Made by a program: the position numbers and the translations under genes. A stretch of DNA of 64,000 nucleotides from Heterostelium album PN500 (taxonomy: Eukaryota; Evosea; Eumycetozoa; Acytosteliales; Acytosteliaceae). The notes under the pieces are model-generated. The model was given only the letters and a program-made list of their open reading frames with translations, did not search any database and was not told the DNA's origin. Below are positions 1-11,162 of this stretch, in pieces. Positions within the stretch are counted from its first letter, which is position 1; each line of letters begins with the position of its first letter. Location: the NCBI RefSeq assembly GCF_000004825.1, contig NW_008805104.1, forward strand, positions 62,001 to 126,000, read 5' to 3'.

Positions 1-484
1 AAAACATCATTAGTATATTAGTTATGCTTATCATTAGTAATAATGTTTATATATTATATACTTACAGCTTTATATTCATATTGTTTATTTCTAGCTAATA
101 CATCTGACATGATTTTTAAAATAAATATGTAAAAACTATAAAAATAAAAAATCTAAATTTAAAACTAAATAAAAACAATAACTAATATTATATATATACA
201 GTTAAATATATATGTATAATATCAGAATGTAATTATAATTAGAAAATTGATTGTTGAACTTTTAAAAAATTGTTTAGTTTTTCAAAAAATTAAAAAAATC
301 GTTACATTTTGTTTGATTGACGAAATTTTTTGAAAAAGGAAAAAAAGAGATATTCGATTCATAATAGTAGAACTTCAATATACAATATATATATTTATAA
401 GATAATTAATAATTATAATAATATGAACAATATAATAATATAATATTAAAATATAGAAAAAGAAAACAAAAACAAAAAGAAAGA
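1..484. other. A/T-rich intergenic sequence
   Basis: No gene is seen. The stretch is almost entirely A and T and presumably carries the promoter and 5' leader of the RRM-CID gene that follows. Confidence 0.5.
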
Positions 485-2489
485 ATGGAAGGAAATTCAC
501 ATGAAATGGATATGGATATTGATGATACACCTATCAATCAACAGCAATATTATCCGAATCACTCAACAGCTGTTGTACAACAACAACAGCAGCAGCAGCA
601 GCCACCACCTCCACCACCTCCACCATCTTCACCTCCACCACCACCTCCACCTATTACATCATCGTCATCAACAGAAACACCTCCACCTCCACCACCTCCA
701 CATCCACATACACATACACATCCATCTTTGAATACTACTACACACCAACCAACAACAGCACATCTAATACATCATCCATATTACACAGCATATCCACCAC
801 CACCGACATCTCCCACTACCTATGGTAAATGTTAAAAACAAAAACAAAAACAAAAATAAAAATCTTAAAAATATTAACATTTTTGGTTATATATGCAAAT
901 GCAAATGCAAAGATTATTATAAAAATCAACAACAACAACAACTTTTCTTTAGACAACAACAGCAACAACAGAATGTTGCAACTGCTTCGGTAAATGGTGG
1001 TGTGGTATTAGCTAATACCAATGCTGCTGCTGCTGTTGCTGCGAATACAACTACACAGTTGATTGTCACTCAAGAGGTTTCAAAGATCTGGGTTGGTAAT
1101 CTTCCGGTCGATGTCAGCGATGAAGAGATCAGAATCTACTTTTCACCGTATGGTAAGATCGAATCGATAAAGATAGACGGTCGATGTGCATTCATAAAGT
1201 ATACGGAGCACGACTTTGCTGACAACGCTATCAAAGCGACCAACGGAACCTACTTCAAAGGCAATCGTATTAAATGCAACTGGGCAAGCATCAAATCGTT
1301 TGCAAAGATGCCTGGGCTCATTGCAACTACGCCATTGCCAACACCGATTCCTCCACCTCCACCACCATCTCCACCTTTATCCTCAACGACAACATCAGCA
1401 ACAGCAACAGAGTCAACAACAACAACAACTTCAGTATCATCGACAACAACTACATCACCAACAGCAACAGCATCGACTTTAAATACTTTAAACACTTCAA
1501 ATAATACAACAACTTCACCAACAACAACAACAACAACAACAACAAGCTCACCTACAACTACAACAACATCTTCTAATAATAATATTACTTCAACATCAAT
1601 TCCTCCTCCTCCTCCACCACCTTCTTCTTCACCTCCATCAACTCATTCACAACAATTTAGCAATACAAATACAGTTACAACACCACCATCTTCATCACCA
1701 CCTGTAAGAAATAGTCATTTACCAACATCCTCACCACCAATGTCAAATATAGCGTCGTCCAACGGTAACATTAGTAGACCAATGTCATCGATCTACGATA
1801 ATCATCATCAACAACAACAACAACCATACTACTCATCATCCTATCACACTCATAATGATAATAATGATTATGAATCAAATGATGTAAGTAATATTATTAT
1901 AGTTTTTAAATAACACAAGTTACTAATAGTATTTGTTAATACTAAACTAGTTAATTTATAAGAAAAGTCAAACACTATCATATCCACCATTCGATCATAT
2001 GTTACCAGAGGAGAATATTCAATTGAATTATATATTAGATCACTTGACATCCACCTATAAATCGATTAGAGAAGCAAAAGATTGGGTGCTTTTACATTTC
2101 AGATGCGGAAAATCAATCATGTCCATTATATTACAATGTTTCCAAGATACAAGAACCAATTCATATCTTAGACTTTCTTTATTATATTTATTACATGATT
2201 TATTATGTTTTGGGTATGTCATTATGTTTATTGATTCAAACATAAATAAATATTTCCACTTTTTACTAATAACTCTGTTTCTATCTAAATTAGTTTAATA
2301 AGAAGAAGACAAATAGATCAACAAGATGCAGTTTCAGATTTAATAGAACCATATCTAATAGCTATTTTCAAATCGATACAAGATCAAACCAATATAATAC
2401 AACAAACTCAATTAATTTTAGAACTCTGGGAATCAAAAAGAATCTACCCATCAAGATTAATTCAATCTTTAAAAGCAACTTTAACATAA
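485..2489 (+). CDS. RRM and CID domain RNA-binding protein
   Basis: Proposed exons are 485-824, 913-1883, 1963-2213 and 2294-2489, giving about 585 residues. The N terminus has Gln and Pro runs. An RNA recognition motif lies at about residues 170-240 (KIWVGNLPV and RCAFIKY as RNP2 and RNP1), followed by a long Pro/Ser/Thr linker and a C-terminal helical CID/RPR-type domain from about residue 440 (LNYILDHLTSTYKSIREAKD, later LILELWESKRIYP). Known RRM+CID proteins (SCAF4/8, Nrd1/Seb1, U2SURP) couple RNA binding to RNA polymerase II or splicing, so a nuclear role in RNA processing is inferred. The first intron is uncertain: the better-looking acceptor at 951-952 would break the frame, so I used the weaker AG at 911-912. 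The other splice joins keep phase. Confidence 0.8.
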
Positions 2490-2701
2490 TAAGTAATATT
2501 ATTAATTTAATAAAGAAAAACAATGGTTGTATATATATCTATCTAATCCATCCAATAATTATCATAATCTTTAAAATTTTTGTATACATATATTTGTTAA
2601 GATTTATAGTTTTTTAGTTTTTAGTTTTTAATTTTTTAAGTTATATTTAACATATATTGTTTGTTTTGGTTATTATCTTATCTTTAATCTTTATCTTTAT
2701 C

Positions 2702-4174
2702 TTATAGATAAACTTGATCTATTGGTGCATCATCTATATAGTTGATAGATGCTAAACTGTCAAACATGACGGTGTAGAGGTAAAGAATCTTTTCGATGGT
2801 CTCTGGGTTCTTCTTCCAAATCGATTCGGTACTGTCGATCTCCAGACACAGCTGATAGACACCATCGGGGAACTCCAGCGATGAATCTTGTTTACACTTG
2901 ACACGATCCTCTTTCTTCAACTCCAAATTGATACCGCAATTGTTGAATCCGACCGATGGCAACAGATGCAGCTTCAACGACATCAATGCCTCTCTCAAGA
3001 AAGGCCGTTTCTCAACCAGCCACTTTGTCTCTTGTTTCGTCCATTTCGAATCGGACTTTGTCAAGAACAACTTTTCGAATTCCTTATCGCTGCAATCCAC
3101 CGACTTGGTAAAAGACAACAACTTCTCAATCGACGAGAAATACGATAGACTTTCAATATTAAACGATAGATCATTTGTTAATCTAATAGGTGTCTAATAA
3201 TAATAATGTTAATTAGTTCGTAAAAGTTCGGTTTAACACTTTTAATAATAATTATAATAATAATAATAACTGTTGTTTTTTACAATAAATAAATAAACTT
3301 ACTTTTAATTTTAATACAAAATAAGGTTCATTATCTTTGTTATCGGTTTCAGTTCTCTCTACAACGGTTACTATCCATTCGTTCTTGTAGAGGATGTGAC
3401 ACGGTCCGATGGAAGTGGTGGTATCGTTGAGTACTGGGTAGACACGATCGTCCTCCTCCTTCTCCTCTTCGGTCTTGAACAAACTCTTTGTCTGCTTTTT
3501 CTCTTCTTCCTTCTCCTTCTCTTCGTCGTTCTTCTGTTGCTGTGACTCTAGCAGTTGCTCTTGAATCGATTGATCCTTCTCACGCACCAGAACATCCAAT
3601 ACCTGCTTTCTCGATTCACACAATGGTGATTCATAATTTATATTATATTCACCAAGAACATATCCTTTATCGTTTTCATCTAAATTGTAAATTGTTATAT
3701 CGTTATCATTAACAATTATTGTTAACAAAATAATCAAATTATCAATAATAATATCTGTAACATTAAAAACATACATGGAATAGGTTTAACTTTAGATACA
3801 TGTATTCTCTTTGATTCTAATTTACAATTGATTAGACACCAACATTGTGATTTTGGTTTCTCCTCTGAAGTAGTAGTTGTTGTCGATGTCGATGTTGTTT
3901 GTGTTGTTGTTGTTGTTTTTTCTTTTTTATCATTTTCATTATTTAAAGTTGAAGAAGAAGAAGATGTATTAACATTTATTTGATTTGTACAGAAATATCT
4001 TTTATTGTTGTTGCTACTACTAATACAACAAACTATACTATTACTACTGCTGCTGCTTCTTAATATATGTCTAAATTTACTATTACTACTGCTGCTGTTG
4101 TTATTTATATATTTTGTACAACCAATGTTTCTCTTGATCGTATTTACAATACCTAGATATTTAAAACTTGACAT
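2702..4174 (-). CDS. Unknown protein, possible mitochondrial presequence
   Basis: Three exons, in order of translation 4174-3775, 3679-3303 and 3193-2702, join in phase to give 422 residues. I do not recognise the family. The N terminus is basic, Ser/Asn-rich and nearly free of acidic residues for about 60 residues (MSSFKYLGIVNTIKRNIG), as in dictyostelid mitochondrial presequences. A Thr/Ser/Lys low-complexity stretch follows, then a conserved-looking core that includes CWCLINCKLESKRIHV, then a Glu/Lys-rich charged insert, and a C-terminal domain ending near YLYTVMFDSLASINYID. The splice sites are good (GTATGT, GTAAGT donors; TTTAG, ATTAG acceptors). Mitochondrial location is inferred only. 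Confidence 0.7.
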
Positions 4175-5435
4175 TATTATTCTTATTATCTTTTTTTATT
4201 ATTATTATGAAATAATATATCTTATTGTTAACATATATTTATAATTTAAAATATATATATCTAAATAATATGATATCTATTTATTTTTAATTTAATTTTT
4301 TTAAATTAAAAAAAATGATCAAGATTTTGTTTTGTTCAAAACTGCACACCTTCTTTTTTTTTTTTAACAACCTGGTCACCTGGGTTCATTATTTTCTCAA
4401 ATTATGATGGAGAATTGTTGTTTAGATAAATATGGCTGTACTTGGAATATATATTCATAAAATTTCAAACATATTACCAATGATTCATTTATATTTCTAA
4501 ATATTTAGAAAGGTTAATAATTGATTGAGACTCTATAAGGATGAGAAAACATAGAACTTGGTGCCAAAAAAATAAAAATAAAAATAAAAAATACTAACAA
4601 AAAGGTAATATTGGACAATCATTGTTCTTGTTATTTTTACTGTAATGATCTTAATCTACGAACTCTTATTAGTAAACTTTACCTAGGTAAAAATAATCAG
4701 TAATCATGAACAAAAAAAAAAAAAATCTCCAAAAACAAAGTTTCATTTTTTTTTTTTTTCATCTAAGTTCCCATTAACCTTTTGCTCGATCATCTGAAGG
4801 ATTCGAAACTTTTTTTTGAATGTGGACCAAAATCGAAAATTTTCATCAATTTTACCACCACTTTCACTTTGCTGGTTAATGTTTTTGAGTAAATCTAAAA
4901 AAAAATAAATGATATATCTTTTTTTTTTTTTGATTTCAGAAATCTTTTTTTTATTCAAATTTAATTTCTTTTTTTGTTTTCTTTCTCCATCGAAATTTAA
5001 TTAATATCTTAGTGCAATTGTGTTTGTCAATTCTAGTTTCACAATTCTCGTCATTCACTCACCTAACGTCAACAAAAGATATTCATCCTTCATCATCCAA
5101 TTCCCACCAAAACTTCTTCGACCGCGCTGCAACATCTGCTTGTCTCTTTACACCCAGCAAGCTCAACTCCAGCAGTAGCAAAAAAATCATCCTCACTTTT
5201 TTGTTTTTTTTTTTTTATCTTTCAACAACAAATAATATCTACATTTTCTTTTTGTTCTTCCTTTTCGCATCAACACAAATCAAATTAATACTATTAAATT
5301 TATTTTAAATTGATTCAATTAAATTTAATCAACAATTTGGTGTAAATTTAGAAATCCTTTTTTTTTTCTTTATTTATTTTTATTTTTAATAATATTTATT
5401 TATCCATATACAAATAATTATAATTTCATAGTAAA
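4175..5435. other. Intergenic, low complexity
   Basis: About 1.2 kb of A/T-rich sequence with several T and A runs. An open frame at 5012-5308 is Ser/Phe-rich and has no recognisable domain; it more likely belongs to the leader of the next gene than to a separate one. Confidence 0.4.
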
Positions 5436-6725
5436 ATGAAAATTGTAATATATCTTTCCGCAATTTTATTTATTTTTTCAATATTTTATAGTGGTGGCGT
5501 GAATGCTCAGTGTTCAGGTTCACCAAATCCATATCCAATATATACAGAGGCAGCAGTTTTAGTGAATACCAGTAGCCATGGTAAACTCTATGTAACTGGT
5601 CCCTCTGACAATCTAGTCAATATTTTGAATGTATATGGTACAGCTTATCAACGTGGTTTTGCACATGGTTCTCTCATGAAAGCACAAGTCGACAATGTCT
5701 ATGCAGATTTCTTTGGATTCATTACTGAGATGGTCAACGAGTTGGTCAAGAAGTACGCTGACTACTTGCCATTGGAATTCGTAGATCTCATTGAAAAGGC
5801 TGGAATTGGAGCAGCCCTCGATTTGACTGCTGTCCTCACCAAGGATTTTACTCCACAACATTTCTTTGATGAGATGCAAGGTTTGGCCGACGGTAGTGGT
5901 ATTCCATACAAGACCGTTCTTCGTCTCCACATGTTCCCAGAGTTGATCAAGGCTGCCTGTTCCATGATTGGTGCATGGGGTGGAGCTACTGCCAACAGTG
6001 GACTTTTACAATTGCGTGCTCTCGACTTCAACCCAGAAGCACCACTCCGTTACCATCCAGTCGTTATTGTTTCACATCCAACCGACGGTGGAAACACTTT
6101 CTCGTCGTTGGCATGGGCCGGTTTCATCGGAACCATGACTGGATACTCACAGAGAACCGCTATTTGCGAGAAATATTGGTTTGCCTACAACGGAACATCG
6201 AGCCGTTCCGGTACCCCATGGCATTTCCTACTCCGTGACATTCTCCAATACGACAGCTCGATCGACGATGCTTTGAATCGTATTTACAACGCTCACCGTA
6301 CTTGCTCCATCTATGTTGGTCTCGGTTCCAACACCACCAACGATTTCCGTGCTGTCGAATACTCACACCAAGTCGTACGTGTTTTCGACGACCAAACACC
6401 ATTCCCAGCTTTCGCTCCACAGCCAGCTGCTCATCCATTAATTCCCGAAGTTGTTTACATCGATAAACACGTCCAACCAAGCAACGATGCTTGTCTCTCC
6501 TCAGTTTTACAGAAGCAACACGGAGCAATCAACGTCCAAACTTACATCGATATCACTGGTCTTGCTGAAACTGGAGATCTCCATGCAGCAGTCTACGACT
6601 TCACAGCCAACCAAATGTATGTTTCAGTTGCCAGTCAAGACCCATCGGTCATTCCAATCATCCCTGCCTATCAACGTCAATTCCTTCAAATCGATTTAGA
6701 ATATTTCTTCAATGAATCATTGTAA
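5436..6725 (+). CDS. Secreted Ntn-hydrolase (acid ceramidase/AAT-like)
   Basis: Intronless, 429 residues. A signal peptide is clear (residues 1-25, cleavage near VNAQ|CSG). The mature protein looks like the C45/acyltransferase Ntn-hydrolase group: a long pro-region, then the probable autocatalytic nucleophile Cys175 in KAACSMIGAWG, with the RALDF motif at 194-198. This family (acyl-CoA:6-aminopenicillanate acyltransferase, acid ceramidase, phospholipase B-like) cleaves itself before Cys and then hydrolyses amide bonds, often in lysosomes. I recall dictyostelid dcd1-type proteins as close relatives, but that is from memory. G+C is high for the window and codon use is strongly biased, suggesting good expression. 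The substrate is not known. Confidence 0.85.
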   Translation: MKIVIYLSAILFIFSIFYSGGVNAQCSGSPNPYPIYTEAAVLVNTSSHGKLYVTGPSDNLVNILNVYGTAYQRGFAHGSLMKAQVDNVYADFFGFITEMVNELVKKYADYLPLEFVDLIEKAGIGAALDLTAVLTKDFTPQHFFDEMQGLADGSGIPYKTVLRLHMFPELIKAACSMIGAWGGATANSGLLQLRALDFNPEAPLRYHPVVIVSHPTDGGNTFSSLAWAGFIGTMTGYSQRTAICEKYWFAYNGTSSRSGTPWHFLLRDILQYDSSIDDALNRIYNAHRTCSIYVGLGSNTTNDFRAVEYSHQVVRVFDDQTPFPAFAPQPAAHPLIPEVVYIDKHVQPSNDACLSSVLQKQHGAINVQTYIDITGLAETGDLHAAVYDFTANQMYVSVASQDPSVIPIIPAYQRQFLQIDLEYFFNESL

Positions 6726-7295
6726 TAAATATATTTAAAAAAAATCATCTTCCCTTATTAAAAAAAATTATATACTCAAAAATTATTAATATTCAAATAA
6801 TGTCTAGACAATAAATAATATTACAATAAAATAAACATTATTTCTATTTCAATCTGCAAAAACCTAAATTGGTTGTGGGTCTTTTGCAAAAAAAACTCGG
6901 TTTTTTTGTTTTTTTTTAAAATTTTGTTTTTTTTTCCATCTTATTTGGATCCAGATCCAATAGGAGACATGTTTAATGTTTATTTATTTTAAAATGAAAA
7001 AAAGATCAAGATCCAATTTTTGGTCCTCATTGCCCTAATAAATCGAAAGCCAACTATTTTCTTTTCATCCGATATTGTGTTAATTCCAGACTGTATTTAG
7101 AAACAAAAATTGAAAAACAAAAGGTCCCTTTAGATCTTAAATATATTCAAATTTTAAAACCTTTTAATAATTATTTTATTTCTTTGTTTTGATAAAATTT
7201 TAAATTTTTATTAGTGAATAATAATTAAATAAATATTTATAAGTGTTTTTTTAAAATTTTTTTAATATTAATAAATCAATATAATTTTTAAAAAA
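6726..7295. other. Intergenic, A/T-rich
   Basis: No open frame of note. Homopolymer T and A runs, consistent with a terminator-plus-promoter spacer between two same-strand genes. Confidence 0.4.
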
Positions 7296-9127
7296 ATGGA
7301 AGTTGAAGAGTGTCAAGTACAAATTCTTAAAGACACTTCCTTAAATAGGGAGGATAAGTCAAAGAATAAAGTAAAGTTTGTAGCTCAAGAAAAGAAAAAA
7401 GAAGAGGAGCAAATATTGCCACTTGAAAATGGATGGAGTTTTTGGGAAGACCATTATATAAACCACGGAGAAAGAGCTACTCAAGAAGAATATTTGGCTT
7501 CATTGAAGCAAATTTCATCTTTTTCATCAGTTCAAGTAAATATTATGATAATATTGATAATAAAATTAAAACAAATTTATAATTTTGAATTTAAATACTA
7601 TATTTTTAGGGATTTTGGACTGAGTTTAATAAATTACCTCATTTGTCAAAAGTTCCAAACAATTCTTGTTTTCATTTAATGAAAAAAGATGTACGACCCA
7701 TTTGGTAAGTTTGAATTGATATTAAATATTTTTTTATTCTAATTTTTTTATTATTATTTATATTTAAGGGAGGATCCAGAGAATGAAAATGGTGGAGTTT
7801 TAATTTTAAAAGTAAAGAAATATTTTACGTATGTAGATAAAAATATTTACAAAAGTTGGATTATTAATATTAAAATTATAATAAAAATCTTTTTAATAGT
7901 GACGAAATTTGGAATGAATTAGTATTATCTGTCATTGGTGAGCAATTTAGTTCATATCTAAATTCTGATGATGATATATGTGGTGTTTCCATTCGAAAGA
8001 AATCTGGGATGGATTTCAATATGATCCATATCTGGAATAAAACATCGAGTGGTCAATCTGCAATTACCAGAGCTCTGAAGCATTTAGTACCATTTTTACC
8101 TGATGGTTGTATTAATCAATATTATCGAAGTAAGCTTAAAAATAATATTTATTTTCATAATATCTTTAAATACTAATATTTTTGATTGTTTTTAATTATT
8201 TTAGTTCATGCCCAGGATCAATCGAAAACAATGAAACATAATGATCATCCACAACCAATTCAACAAAAAGATGAGGAATCCGTCGAGTTGGAGAGCAAGA
8301 TTGATGAACTAAAGAAAGAGTTGAAGAAGGAAATTTCGATTTTAAATCAAATTAGAAGTGCAGAGGCAAAGTTGGAAATGGAAACAAGTCTTGCTGGTAC
8401 ATCGATTAATAAAGAGATTGAGAAGCAATTCGATTTTGAGCTAGAGAAGGAGGTGGAGAAGGAAATCGAATCAAAGGAATTGGAATTGGAGGAGGCAGTC
8501 TCAAAGAAGCAAATGAATGATGGCAAGCTTGCTAAAGATGGATTAGAGGAGTTCGTTGAGAAAGAAGAGGCAGCCGAGAACCAGAGATTGGCGGCAGCCG
8601 AGAAAAAGAAACAAGCTGAAGCAGAGAAGAAGCGAATGGAAATGGAACAGAAGCGACGTTTGGCTGAGGAGGCAGAAAAGAAGAGACTTGCACAGGAGAC
8701 ATCCAAGAAACGTTTGGCAGAGGAAGCAGCCGAGAAGAAACGCATGGAACAAGAAGAGGAGAAGAAGCTCATGGAGATGGAATTGGAGAAGAAACGACTG
8801 GAGAAGGAAATTGAAAATCAGCGTTTAGCTAAAGAGCGAAAAAGATTGGAAGAGATCGAACTTGAGAGAGAGTTGGAGGACGAATTGGTAGAGGCAATCG
8901 AGGAGAAGATCGAGAGGGACATTGAGGAGAAGATCGAAAAGCGTGCATTCGGTAAGAATATGAGTAGCAACAACGATCTAAAGATGAATACAAACTCTAC
9001 CAAACAACAAGCAAAAGAGTTGAAGAAAGAATTTGACAACGACAACAACAACAACAAAAAAGATTTCAAATCCAACATAACCAAAGCAAAGGTATATGAT
9101 GTTCCAACACTTGAAGAAGATGATTAG
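7296..9127 (+). CDS. Class II eIF4E (4EHP-type) with coiled-coil tail
   Basis: Exons 7296-7535, 7610-7704, 7769-7828, 7900-8129 and 8205-9127 join in phase to 515 residues. Residues about 40-205 form an eIF4E fold: WSFW (47-50), PIWED with cap-stacking Trp112, GEQF, DICG and HIWN with Trp177. The position of the first cap-stacking Trp (human eIF4E Trp56) is Tyr66 in QEEYLASLKQI, as in eIF4E2/4EHP, which binds the mRNA cap weakly and usually represses translation. The last 300 or so residues are Glu/Lys/Ala-rich and predicted coiled coil (many AEEKKR-type heptads), which is not usual for this family. Splice joins are clear, so the fusion is unlikely to be a modelling error. The partner of the tail is unknown. 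Confidence 0.88.
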
Positions 9128-9243
9128 TTAATCATCAATCATTTCCATCAAAAAAAAAAAAAAAAAAAACAAAAAGCAAAATAAAGAGAAACTAACTTGT
9201 AAATATAATAATAAAAATAAACAACAATTTTAACTAAATTGGT

Positions 9244-9638
9244 TTATTGTAATAAAGGTAAAAGTTTTCCTTGTTCGTTCAATTTCTCTGTGTCTAAAAT
9301 TTTTAAAAAAAAAGTAAAGTAAAGATTGATTAGTTTAGTTTAAGCATCACTCTTTTTTGGTTATATTGTGATCACATGATTTACATACCTGTACATCCAC
9401 CAATGAACTTTTGATTGATGAATACTTGTGGAACGGTTGTGATGTTACTGATGGTGCTGAGAGCTCTTTGATATTCGGAGGTATTTGGGAGTTGGTCGAT
9501 TTCAACGACATGTGGGTGTTGTCCAAGCTTGGTTAACAATGATTTCACACGAATGCAATATGGGCAAGTGCTCTTTGAGAAGACAACCAACTTGTGTGCT
9601 TGAATGAGTTGTCTAATAGCTGCTGATAATTCGGACAT
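9244..9638 (-). CDS. Dithiol glutaredoxin
   Basis: Two exons (9638-9389 and 9293-9244) give 99 residues, the usual length of a one-domain glutaredoxin. Active site CPYC at residues 25-28 ([10 protein letters not shown]), the [14 protein letters not shown] segment with the cis-proline that binds glutathione, and the GGCTD motif, which is split by the intron. It reduces protein disulfides and glutathione mixed disulfides. No targeting peptide, so probably cytosolic. Confidence 0.95.
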
Positions 9639-9939
9639 TCTAATATTTTATATTGATATATGTTTGTAAATATATAAATTATTTATTTTATTCTATTTTG
9701 ATTGATAACTAAAATAACTTTTTTGATTATATTTATATCTTCTTTTGAATGTCAAAAATAAATTTAAATGTGCAATTTAAAAAAGAAACTTGGGTGTTTT
9801 TTTTGTGTTAAAAAAAAAAAAAAAAAAAAAAAGAATCTTCGAAATATTTTTGTGTTGTTGTCATTGTTTCCAATGATTCCTTGTGTGTGTGTGTTATAAA
9901 TATATTTTATTTTATTTTATTCTATTTTATTCTTATTCT

Positions 9940-10784
9940 CTATTGACTTGATACACACACTGATACACCTAAAATAATAAATATCATACCTATATAAGAT
10001 TCTAGAATGATGATGTTTCATTAGTTAAATTTCGATCGTTTTATTTTATAATTATAATTCATTCATTTTAGTGGTAAACAATTGTGTAATAGTAAAACAA
10101 CATCATTTCCTCTCTTTCTGATAATTAGAAATTAAAACCTGACAGCACTTGTCTATCTATGAATAACAACAATAATAATAACAAAGATGATACTTACTCA
10201 AACCTAGTGTTTTCTCACCCAGTAGCATTCCAGTGAATGCCGTAAATAAGAAAGTCAATGAATTCGATACCGGTACAACAAGTGAAATATCTATAGTTAA
10301 AATAGTTTTAGTAATAAAAATCTTATTTGTTTGACAATTGTATCTATAATCTATTAACATACCCATATGTCTTAAAGTATAAAAAAATATTATTGATCCA
10401 CTTAAATTAATTAACATTGGTATGAAATACTGTGTGTTGTTTATTCAAACAAGATAAGATAGATGAAGAAGGTAAGGTGTGTTAGTATTAATATAACCGT
10501 TGTTGTTGTATTACTTGTGTCACTACTTATAAAAATATATATATTTACTTTTGGTTTTGTCCATAGATATACAAACTCTCCAATGAACTGACCAATTGCA
10601 CTATCTTTCTTTACAGATGATACACCTTCACTTCCTCTCTTTATCAGTGGATTTGTACATCCCCAAACCATACCGACAACAATCAAAGACAGTGCATCAC
10701 CTATTAACAATCAATATTAATATCATTTCATAACTTTATAAACTTATATATATAACTTTATTCTATAACCTTACTTAATAACAT
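9940..10784 (-). CDS. tmem234: TMEM234-like small membrane transporter-fold protein
   Basis: Matches TMEM234 (drug/metabolite transporter fold) in order: GMVWGCTNPLIKRGSEG, then INLSGSIIFFYTLRHMD, then LVVPVSNSLTFLFTAFTG and GEKTLG. The exons are small: 10784-10775 (only 10 nt, MLLS), 10700-10549, 10429-10363, 10290-10198, a proposed 18-nt exon 10156-10139 (RQVLSG), and 10-codon end 9968-9940 (VSVCVSSQ stop). The first four joins are well supported by phase and splice signals. The 18-nt exon needs a 41-bp intron upstream and a poor donor, so the C terminus may be slightly wrong. About 120 residues, four predicted membrane helices. The function of the family is not settled. Confidence 0.72.
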
Positions 10785-11162
10785 ATTTTTATATAAATAC
10801 TTCAAATAGTTTGAAGTTCAAATCAAAATCTTTAAAAAAAAAAAGTCAAATTATAAATAATTCCTTTTTTAGTTGTATGTAACAAATGAATTGATTGAAT
10901 TTTCCAAAAATAATTAAAAATATTAAAAACTTAAAAAAAAAAAACAGTTGGTTGGTCTGCTAAGCATTCATTTCATGATTATTCGTTTTTTCCATTAACA
11001 AAAGTTAATTTTAGAAATTATTAAAATATTTATGTTTATGTGTAATAGTATGACTTGTAGTACATCAATCTAAATTTGTTTTTAAAGAGTAGAAGTAGTA
11101 GTAGTAGACATAACATAAAATATAATAGTATAATAGCTAATTAGGAACTTTGAAATATAGAT
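10785..11162. other. Divergent intergenic spacer
   Basis: Lies between a minus-strand and a plus-strand gene, so it should hold two promoters. Only A/T-rich sequence and A runs are visible. Confidence 0.4.

Noticed and set aside
5012-5308. A 98-codon plus-strand frame before the Ntn-hydrolase gene
   Set aside because: Low complexity (Ser, Phe, Leu), T-run codons, no domain, no splice partner.
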